A DNA stretch of 64,000 bases from contig CM043944.1 in the NCBI GenBank assembly GCA_014529385.2, positions 86,703,884 to 86,767,883 on the forward strand. Reading direction: 5' to 3'. Every line of letters starts with the position of its first letter. Position 1 is the stretch's first letter. The position numbers and the translations under genes were made by a program. Shown in pieces: positions 55,187-64,000 of this stretch. Below the pieces are notes generated by a model. The model was not told the DNA's origin. It saw nothing but the letters and a program-made list of their open reading frames with translations, and did no database searches. The stretch is from Adiantum capillus-veneris. Its lineage: Eukaryota > Streptophyta > Polypodiopsida > Polypodiales > Pteridaceae.

Positions 55187-56408
55187 AAGCCAGTTGAATA
55201 GCGCTATGGATTCCAAAGAGTAGCGCAACTCGTTTGTAGCTTTAGCGAAAAGAGCTTGCAAAAGGATGCATCTGCACTGGTGTAATTTTATACTAAGTTG
55301 ATTGAACGGTGCCTTAAAAGCAGTCTCCCATCGTTATCTCTACCCACTTTGCCAGTTTTGTCATTCGGATCATCTAATATTGCAAGCTGTTTATGCCAGT
55401 TGGTATTTTTTAAGTCTTTATATATAAAAAACCTTTTTCTATGTATAAACAGGTCAGTTACCCATTTACCATAGGAAAATGTAGTGTTTTAAACTTTACT
55501 CGGTTTACGTGTAGGTATCCCCTTTTGTTTTAACATCGGATTATTTGGGGTTTGGACGACTCAAGGTATACCAGTCTTCGAATCAGGTTACAAGTTGACT
55601 TAAAGTTCTCGCGGATTGTCCATGCCAATATTTACAAATGAAAAATAAACGTCGAAAGGGGTTCTCTGGCCTTATAATTATGTCCTGCGTGAGTGGCATC
55701 AAGTCTTATTATCATTTTACTACTTGATATAGCACAAGTTAACATCTCTTTCATGAGTGAACCAATTACTGTAGAGTAAACGTTTTTAGACATTTCATTG
55801 TAGTTGTGTCGGTGATTACGTTTGGGTCCGTGTACTCATTAAAAAAGCCTGTTTATTTGAGTTTTTGTAGTGTTTTTATATTCCATGTCAATGAAAACCT
55901 CATACAGTCAAAGATGCCTACATGCATATGGAGTCCAAGCTACCAAATAAATTACAAATTAAGGGGCTTGTCTATGCCAGAAGCAAAAAAAGGGGGGGTT
56001 TCTAGCTGTGAAATCCAGCATCTCGTCCTGCATTTGAGATTCCGTTCTGTTTTCAAACGTCCGTCAATGATGTTGTTGCATGTGTCATGTTTAGAAAAAA
56101 TTTGTTAACAAACCCTTTGATAATATGTAAGCACTTGTGTGTTGTGTGGTTGTGTGTCCATAATATCTCCCCGTGTTTGTGTTTGTGTATGTGTGTGTGT
56201 CTCAAAAGATGTGTTCATACTTCACATAAGTAGGCATTGAGTCAAGTATGGTAAGCAAGGAGCAGATTTTAAAAAATACAGTATAGAGTGTTGAGCCTAG
56301 AGCAAGGGATTGACCCTATAAGCATGGGTATGTGGGTTGGTAATTGCGTGGGGGTGTATGTGTGTACTATGCCAGTGTGTTGGTTATCATTCATCCCATG
56401 TTCCATAC

Positions 56409-56410
<2 letters not shown>

Positions 56411-56466
<56 letters not shown>
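56411..56466. repeat. (GT)n microsatellite
   Basis: About 28 GT units. It marks the breakpoint of similarity to the 28.6-kb copy. Confidence 0.95.
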
Positions 56467-56467
<1 letters not shown>

Positions 56468-56534
56468 ACTGGACTGGCGACGAGACCCTCGCATGCAGAA
56501 GCAAGGCAAGGCATGGGCAGGCTCCGTGCTATGT

Positions 56535-56653
<119 letters not shown>

Positions 56654-58500
56654 CCGTGAGTTTTTCATCATTTAAGGACAGGAAGGTGCAGCTTGGCCAG
56701 AAATGGAAATCATTGTCGGGCTACAGAAGCTGGAGAGTTGGACTCAACTGCATAGAGTTCGTAATGTTGACTTGTGGGTTATGCTATCGAGCAACACACT
56801 CTTATCAAACATATAAAGGGGATGCATGCCTTATCATCATCATCCTCCCTCCGTCAGCTGCAAATCACATTTTCCAACATGGGTATATTTTACTAGTAGG
56901 TTTCCTGGGGAAAAGAAAATTTAAAGGTTTTTTCCCCCTTTGAATGTGGTAAATTATATGAAAAAAAAGACCCTTTTTTCATTTGGGAATGTGTCGTGAA
57001 GTTCTTGTGATGTGTGCGTCAACTCCTTCATAAACGAGATCATAGACAATCTATGAAAATTCAAATGTAGAAGTAATCCAAATGTAGAGATGGGGGGGGA
57101 TGCATCCCGGGGTGAAGCTTTTGGGAAACCCTAAGGATGCAAGTGTAGCGGTCCTTAATGAGGGAGAGAGCGACTTTATCTGTGTCGAGGGAAAGACGCA
57201 AAATGGGTGTGTACGACAAAGTTGAATACTAAAGCTCACAAGAGGGTCAACCCATAGAGATTAGAAAGCAAGAAATGGACCTTTTTAAACAGAGGCGAGA
57301 GTTTAAGAGTGGGCTACATTGGTGGCAATGGCTAACCTCGGCACTGACACATGGCACATGTGCACATTTGGACAATGGGAAGGGGTCCCATATGATCCCA
57401 CGCATAAGGATCAATGGTCCACTTTACAAGGTGCCAGCAAGGTAATTCTCTATGGTCAAATTACCTCTTGTTGTGTTTCTCCTACTTCTTGGTTAGAGTC
57501 AGCCAAGAGAGACAATGTGACATGCTCTAAGGTTCTCACTGCTCAGCACTCACAGACTCACAAAGAAAATCTTTGAAGATGCGGGATGAGAAAATCTGAC
57601 AGAGCTTGTGTCACGTGTGCCACAAATGTTGAGAAAGATGAGGAGAGAGTGAGAGGGGACTCATAGACAACGCTCACAAGGCAAATTGTAAAGAGTCGGG
57701 ATGACACGAAGGGTGGGAGCCTTGCAAACCAAAAACAATGTTTATTTAGATTTGAACGTTAGCTAAGCCTAATAGCAACAGTAAAGTCTTTAAAATTTAC
57801 ATTAACCTGATCAAGGCATCCTGATTCCTAATTCCCACTATCCTTAGTCCTATTCCTCACTTCAAGAACATAATGTACTTTAAAATTCTAAAAAAATTAT
57901 ATAAATTTTTTATCTTCCCTTATATTTATCTCATCCTTGTATATTCAAAAGGTAGTTTATCTCCTCTTCCTTTGCATACACTTAAGAAACCTAATAGGCT
58001 TTTTTTAAAAAGTTGCCAAAACCCACATAATTAATTTCAAGAGGTTAATTTTAAAATTTGTAGGTGGAAATACACTAAAACGAGGTTTGTTGCGAGCATT
58101 GACATGTGGCCTTCAGTTTCGATTCAAGATAGTATAAAAGCTATAGGCTAGATCTTCAAGCATCTAGAACATGATAAAACAAAGAAAAGTATAGGGAATA
58201 GTATGTGTGCCCCCTCCCCCCCCCCCCCGAAAATATGATACCCCCCTCCCTTATTTTTAAGCTTGGAGATAAATTATTGGGGGCCTACCCTTAACTTATA
58301 CGCTTATGTAGCTTGTAAAAAAAAAACCCTCCCTTGCACTTACGTGGTGCGGTAAGTTTTCCATGGTGAATCCCTCGGGGCTTCCACGAGCGAGGGGAGA
58401 TGTGCATCTGGGGCAAAAATTTTCCTTAAGTGTAGACATCCATTGGATGTGCTTCCTCTCATTGATGCACACATTGAGAAGAAGATGCAAGTGTAGGCAT
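56654..58500. other. Interval without recognised gene
   Basis: The longest ORFs here are under 90 codons with no motif. Note a TATAAAGGGG near 56814, poly-C runs at 58210-58228 and 58242-58247, and an A-rich stretch near 58317. A frame at 56640-56830 that follows the (CT)n is probably chance. Confidence 0.5.
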
Positions 58501-58539
58501 ACATTGACGATGTAGCCACATTTGTGTTATGACAAAAGC

Positions 58540-58800
58540 TACTATGAAGGATGTAGGAGTCAGGTTAGTAGTCAAATCAAACGTGCAAATGAGGATGGCC
58601 AACCATGCCAAGGCGAGGTGCTTGCTTAATGCTTGGGGGTAGCTCAGGATGTGACGGTAAAGGTGATGGGAATTAAGTGCCTCATAGAATTTTTCTGTTA
58701 TGAAAGAAAGTGATGATGCCTATTCGATTATTCTAGGGAAGCCATTGTTACTTGCGATAAAAGCCAAGCAAGATTTTTTCGAGTCAACCCTAGACTCTCA
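58540..58800 (+). pseudogene. Broken Ty3/gypsy protease fragment
   Basis: In three alternating frames the plus strand gives VKSNVQMRMANHAKARCL (about 58575-58630), VAQDVTVKVMGIKCLIEFF (about 58638-58695) and DDAYSIILGKPLLLAIKAKQ (about 58709-58768). The last matches the ILGRPWL block of gypsy proteases. At least two frameshifts separate the parts. RT is not found after it, so this is an isolated decayed fragment that predates or flanks the next gypsy element. Confidence 0.55.
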
Positions 58801-58989
58801 TGTTCCAAAGAAAATATATAGTTCAAGTTTGTGGTGTAGATGTGTGAGCAGCAAGCTAAGTTGGATACCATTTTTTGGAGCTTTCATTGTAAAAAAAATT
58901 ATTATTTTGATGAATTGGGAATATTGTAACTTCTACTTTCCAGATAAAGATGAGCCAGAGCTACAAGCTTCCAGATTGTATCACCCTAT

Positions 58990-59740
58990 CTTTAGTTAGA
59001 GCTCCAAGATTATTAGTTTTGACCACCAAAAACCTTGGCTAAGGTACAAAAGCCAATTTTCGTAAGTTTTTTTAGAAGTTTTTGGATAATGAAATACAGC
59101 ATGAGCTAACGGCACTCACTTCTCTCCTTCTCGCGCTTCCTACTCCCTCCCTGGTCGTCACATTGCAGTTGCGTCTGTTGCGTTGCAACCGCAGGTAAGA
59201 GCTCTACTCATTGACGTAAGCATTTCACGATATTTTGTAGCTTTTGGCATCGTCGACCTGCGGCCTAATTTCATCATAAGTAGAAATTTATACTTCAAAA
59301 TCAAAAACTAAGTATAGGCGGGTATTGGGGCATCATTGCTAAGGATTTACACGCATTCTGGGTCAAAAACGACTAGGTCAAAAAGTCATTGTTGTTAATA
59401 ATTGCGATTATTTCACTTGACCTAAAGTGAGATTTGAGACCATAAGCATGTGTGCTTAGGTCTTGTAAACATGTCCTAGAAGTTTCGTGACGTTTGGATA
59501 TCATTTGATGTTGTAACGGATGTGATTTGTTTGCCAATGAGCGATTAGCTTTTAGTGATTTCAGTCATTTGAGTGTAGCTTGAGCTAGATGCGAGTTGTT
59601 TGTTGTTTTTCAAGAGATTGGAAACCTCTTGTAGCCTCTATGCACTAAGCGAGTCAGCTTCGTCCCATGGATTGACAATTTAGTTGTGGTTCTCGCTATG
59701 TCTGCAAATAAGATAGGAGTGAGGCTAGACATCCGTCCTA
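58990..59740 (+). repeat. Probable 5' LTR of the second gypsy element
   Basis: The sequence directly before the primer site at 59743 must be the LTR end if that site is real; it ends CCGTCCTACA. The left border is not visible, since the 3' LTR lies outside the window. A diverged copy of the leader palindrome (AATAATTGCGATTATTT) lies at about 59396-59414. Confidence 0.4.
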
Positions 59741-59742
59741 CA

Positions 59743-59762
59743 TTTGGCGCATGCCGGGGATC
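59743..59762 (+). promoter_or_regulatory. Putative primer binding site
   Basis: TTTGGCGCATGCCGGGGATC resembles the gypsy primer site TGGCGCCGTTGCCGGGGA, with a small deletion and a substitution. The position before a gag region supports it. Confidence 0.6.
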
Positions 59763-60289
59763 GAAGAGACCTAAACTAGGGAAAAACACGAGTGTCTTAT
59801 GAAGTTATCCTTTAACTTCCTTTAGGTTCACATAGAGTTAAACTTTTTCTTTAAAACCACATAGCTTAAGAGTGTCGTCTTTTCCAGTGTAGAGGTAGCT
59901 TGGAAGTAGGTTGTACTTGCTAAGTACCTTTTAGGATTGTAGGACTGTAGGATTAGAGTAGGATTTTGAGAATGATTGACGGACAAGACAAGTCTTAAGA
60001 TCAAGGCTCAAAAAATCATTAAAAAACAAGAAAATGAGTGTTTGTGGACACTTTCCACAACCCCATTGCAGAAGAACGTAGGAGTAGGGTAAGTAGAATC
60101 CGAGGTGGAATCTCATAACATTGCTCTCTCCAAAAGAATCATTTGTGAGGTGTTATGCGACATTGCATAATTTCAGGGCTACGGCTAGAAATAGCACCAG
60201 AAGACTGTCAACCACTCAATCCAACTGGAGAGTATGCTTTAAAAGTTGTTTGAACTAGTGAGTAAGCTCAAGGACACATTGAGGTAAAA

Positions 60290-61440
60290 ATTTCAAGAGT
60301 TTGCAAAAGCTCAAAATATTTACTTTTCCTTAACATTTTAGGCCAAATTAAGTTTTGACTTGACTCAAAGGCTTAAAATAGCTCATGAAAAGACTCTCCA
60401 AGGAAAAAGTTTAAAAAAGGGTTCATTTTAGGCTTAAAGTAAATAATCACGATTATTTACTTTCAGCTCAAAACTGACCAAGGTTGATAAGAGAGACTCT
60501 ATGCATATGTGCAAACAACTTTTGTAAAGGCCCATAGAATTTGGATCACCAAACTGACCAAAAACTGGGTAAAAACTGGATTCTGTACTGACTTTCGAGA
60601 ACTTGAGTGTAAATTGAGAAAATTTTATTCAAACTCAATGAAACTTGATTCATAAGCATATATTGATGTGATAGACAAGTGTACATGCTCAGTTGACCAA
60701 AAAGATACAAAAGTTTGTCAGATGTAAATAATCACGATTATTTGCTTCTGTCCCATTTTTCAACTTTTTTGACCAAGTCAAGGCTTTACGATGTTGTAAT
60801 AAGCCCACAAACCAAATTTGGTACAATTTGGATCATTGGATTGAAAATTGTGGCCAAATTTGCAAAGTCAGTCTGCAAATATAAAACTGATGACTATTTG
60901 AACAAAAATTGTCCAAACTTGATGAAACTTGGCTAGGGACCTTAAGCTGCTTAACAGATCTATGTCAAGATTGGGACAAAAACTTGCAAAAAAAATAGTT
61001 GGAGTAAATAATTGCGATTATTTACATTTGCTACAAAAATTGATATTTATGCACATTTGAGTATACCACAAGGTCAAGCATATCAAGCAGAGCACAGAGA
61101 TCAATTTTTTGGTGAAAATTGGATCACAAAAGTGAGACTTAAGCCAAATTCTTGAAAACCGAGTCTGCAGACATGAAATAGTGGATAACTTGAACAAAAT
61201 TTGTTCAAACTTAGTGAAACTTGTCCAGAGACCTTAACAAGTTTCATACTTGGCAAATCAGGCCAAAAAGTACAAAAAACTAAGAAAAGTAAATAATCAC
61301 GATTATTTACTATTGCTACACAAAGACAAATTTTTGACTTTTGAACTTGTACAATGCTAGACCAACATAATACAATGCCACCGGGAAAGGTTCAATCGGA
61401 TCCAAATTGGTACATGTTCACTCAGTTTTCAGGTTGCAGA
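60290..61440 (+). repeat. About 282-bp tandem repeat with a 22-nt palindrome
   Basis: Four units each carry GTAAATAATC-AC-GATTATTTAC or a near match, at 60439-60460, 60724-60745, 61004-61025 and 61289-61310, spaced 285, 280 and 285 bases. Other words recur between them (TTGGATCA, CTTGATGAAACTTG, TTGACCAAAAA or GGCCAAAAAGTACAAAA). The palindrome arms are conserved better than the rest of the unit. Confidence 0.85.
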
Positions 61441-61869
61441 TTAGTCCTTTGACTTTATGCAAACGTGGAATCTGAAAGTCTCAACTGCCTACTCACTTAG
61501 CTCAATTTGAAGTGATACACATAGACCGCTCACAATTTTTAGCAAGAATTGTACAGTCTTTGTGAAAGAATAGCTAACTTGATCAAAATTGATACAGGAA
61601 TCAGGTTGCAGACAAGGAATTGAAAGCTTGACAGAAGTGCAATCAAGTCAAGTGGAAGAAGTTGATAACCAGTCAATCCAACGGTAAGTACTCTATCCAG
61701 GGCGTCACAAGTCTATATGAAGCTTAGATCTGGTCATATACTAGCAAATCAAGGCATATTTGGAGAGACCACTAGTAGAGTATCCACCAAAGAAAGTGTG
61801 AATCAAGGCAATCCCTTGCACACTATCCTTGAAGAAGTTTCAGACACTTTTTGAGAATCAACATCTGAA

Positions 61870-63909
61870 ATGTCTTCCTATTCAACTCATTCAGAAACCT
61901 TAACGACAGTGCGATATAAGCACATACTCTCTTTTTATAAGATTAATCACCATGGAGCTCAGGTTTACCTGGATCCTAATGAAGAGTATGCCATTCGCAT
62001 TGATGACCATGGCATAGAGTTTGAAGAGGAAATCAGGGCAAACAAACAAGAAAAATGAACACGGATAGAAACGGAACTCAGTATTTATAAGTTACAAACC
62101 CTGATGTGATAGAAAAATGGGGATTAGAGTTAAATACCATGATCTCATATATGGTAGCAAAAGAAGGACCACCGACTTTAGAACTTGAAGGATACGATCA
62201 AGTTGATTTGAAACCTTTGAAATGGCTTAATACGGATAATCCTAAGATTCGAAGTCTATTGTTGGGAGGATAGAAACGCCAAAGATCTTCTATGGACTTC
62301 TCATGCCAAATCAAGACAGTTAACATCCATGAAGATAATTTATATCTTCAAAATTAAAGACAAGGGTTCAGCAGATCTACCGACTTACCTGTTTAGGGAT
62401 TGTTATAACTATAACTTTGTTATGATGACTCCTGAAGAGGTGGAACAAACCAAATATCAAGGGTACTCCATAAGAGATTGGATATTGGGCCAAGGACCAG
62501 AAAATATTCCAAGGGAAGAACTCCGCGAGAGATCTTTTGAGAGTAATGTAAAAAAACCAAAAATGAGAGTAATGTAAAAAAACCAAAAACCACCTCATCA
62601 CGAAGAATATCGGGTGACACTAAAGCCAGTCAAGGGCTACATGAGTCACTATTTCCAACAGACTGGTGTGAAGGACTCAAAACAAGATCAACTGCCAGAA
62701 GACCGCGAGTTGAACCAAATCGATGTGTCAGACCAGCTGATTTTTAGAAATGGGTCAGAAAATATAGTGGATCTGAGGATCCATATGACCAATTAGCAAG
62801 CTTTAAGCAAGTGCTAAGAGCAGAACGCATATTTGACTTCCATACTCAATTCGAGGGATTTGAAATGACATTAGAATGAAAAGCATTGACATGGTTCCAA
62901 AACATTCCACCAAGGTCAATCATGGACTTGAATACATTAGCTCAAATATTTGTAGCTGCTTGTTCCAAAGTGGGGATCAAACACAATACGATAGCTCAAA
63001 TCTATAGCTTCAAACAGAAACAAGGTGAGTCTGTTAGGGATTGTGCAAATAGAATATACATTACAAAATGCCCAGAGCTCAAGATACCTGATGAGGAAAG
63101 ACTAGTATCATGGTTTCTAGAGGGACTGCTAAACAAAGAACTTCATGCTATACTGTATAGCAAGAAGCATACAACCCTAGAAGAGTGTGTGTTGTGATAT
63201 TTTCAACAAAGAAGATGTCCCTAAGGATAACCAAAGTGAGAAGACAGCATCTACCAAACTAGCACAAGTAGGAACGAATGTTGCAGCACCACTTTCAGCC
63301 ATAGAAGACATGCTCAAAAGAATGAATGACATGATGAATAACATGCAAAAAGCACCTATGAGGGGACCAAGACAAGGGATTCCTCAATAGGGACAACCAA
63401 TTAGGCCTCAAAAATGGTGTACAATCGAGGGTAAATGGACCATCCATGAGACCAATGAGTGCTATTACCGACCAAAGTATGATGGGAATGTTCAATATGT
63501 GCCTATGAGGCCACAAGGACAACCAATGTACAGATATCAGCTTAATATGGCCCCAGCTCAAAGACCACCGATACGTATGGAAAGACCTCAGCCTATGTTG
63601 GGTCAACAACCTCCATCTCCTGGACATAATGCAGTGCATGTAAAGTACATGCATCTAGAGGGAGTCATAGATGAACAAGCAATAGTGCATGTTACACCCT
63701 ATGCTGAGCCTAGTCCATCTACAATAATGGTAGAAGGAGATTGGTATGATTCACATCCACCACCAATGGAAGAACCTATGACTTATACTACACCAGAGCT
63801 TGCACCAATGTACTATGTAGCTAATCAAAGTGTTAGACCTCATATGGTAAGTCCCATGATCAAGCCAAGGACTGGAAACTATCATAATTGTGGTGTAGAT
63901 GATCAATAA
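61870..63909 (+). pseudogene. gag: Gag of the second gypsy element, broken
   Basis: ATG 61870 gives MSSYSTHSETLTTVRYKHIL, then a TGA at 62056. The coding trace continues in shifting frames: EKWGLELNTMISYMVAKEGP (about 62115), LFRDCYNYNFVMMTPEEVEQ (about 62390), DPYDQLASFKQVLRAERIFD (about 62780). The core Gag domain is KALTWFQNIPPRSIMDLNTL (62880-) and KQGESVRDCANRIYITKC, ending near 63197. A Pro/Met/Gln-rich part (63499-63909) follows. A damaged zinc-knuckle-like YHNCGVDD...C lies at about 63880-63920. At least five lesions. A 26-base direct repeat (GAGAGTAATGTAAAAAAACC) lies at 62538-62589. Confidence 0.8.
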
Positions 63910-64000
63910 ATGCCCAGAGCCTGACAAGAACCTCAAGCCAGTTGAAGCTTATTGCATACAATGTTTCAAATACAATGTTGCAAAAAGTGAGTAAACTTCC

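Larger units (their letters stand above)
59743..63999 (+). mobile_element. 5' part of a second Ty3/gypsy element
   Basis: Starts with primer-like TTTGGCGCATGCCGGGGATC at 59743, close to the TGGCGCCGTTGCCGGGGA type of many plant gypsy elements. A leader of about 2.1 kb with tandem repeats follows, then a degenerate gag from 61870 to the window end. Pol would lie beyond base 64000. It differs from the first gypsy (1-7230) in Gag sequence and leader. Confidence 0.7.

Noticed and set aside
57120-57135. CCCTAA word as telomeric repeat near a PLE
   Set aside because: A single occurrence. No tandem TTTAGGG or CCCTAAA array exists in the window, so a telomeric location is not supported.
57319-57576. 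85-codon ORF
   Set aside because: No recognisable motif, and its length is expected by chance in this composition.

Overview
The window is transposable-element-dominated plant nuclear DNA. I see no confident host gene, no rRNA or tRNA gene, no CRISPR and no prokaryotic feature. Ty1/copia and Ty3/gypsy elements with tRNA-Met-type primer sites, a chromodomain remnant, very long (GT)n tracts and a Penelope-like reverse transcriptase together suggest a land plant with a large genome. A non-flowering lineage (fern, lycophyte, bryophyte or gymnosperm) is my inference, because Penelope-like elements are rare in angiosperms.

Layout from left to right. 1-7.2 kb: a Ty3/gypsy element missing its 5' LTR, with gag, protease, RT, RNase H and integrase nearly intact but carrying in-frame stops, one frameshift and a lost integrase Asp. 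7.28-8.30 kb: an intact 339-codon ORF of unknown function. 8.3-10.39 kb: non-coding, with an overlapping pair of perfect hairpins. 10.39-25.38 kb: a large non-autonomous LTR element whose LTRs are about 4.06 and 4.21 kb and whose internal region is only 1.58 kb. It keeps a chromodomain tail, and its LTRs contain a roughly 151-bp minisatellite. A copia element (11.03-16.17 kb, TSD AAGGC) sits inside its left LTR. 25.4-26.75 kb: degenerate tandem repeats.

26.7-52.4 kb: one minus-strand Penelope-like element (PLE), about 5.3 kb without its insertions, split twice. A minus-strand copia element (30011-35563, TSD ATATG) interrupts the RT reading frame. A plus-strand copia tandem array with four LTRs and three bodies (37204-51992, TSD CCTTT) interrupts an upstream reading frame. 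Removing either insertion plus one TSD copy restores the frame exactly. 54.34-56.47 kb repeats the 3' segment of the PLE and is bounded by the same (GT)n tracts.

56.5-64 kb: a long (CT)n tract, mostly featureless DNA, a broken gypsy protease fragment (about 58.5-58.8 kb), and the 5' part of a second Ty3/gypsy element. That element has a primer site at about 59.74 kb, a 2.1-kb leader with a roughly 282-bp tandem repeat carrying a 22-nt palindrome, and a degenerate gag that runs to the window edge. The elements do not form a pathway. Their nesting records an order of events: PLE first, copia insertions into it later, array expansion by recombination; and separately the long-LTR element first, copia into its LTR later.
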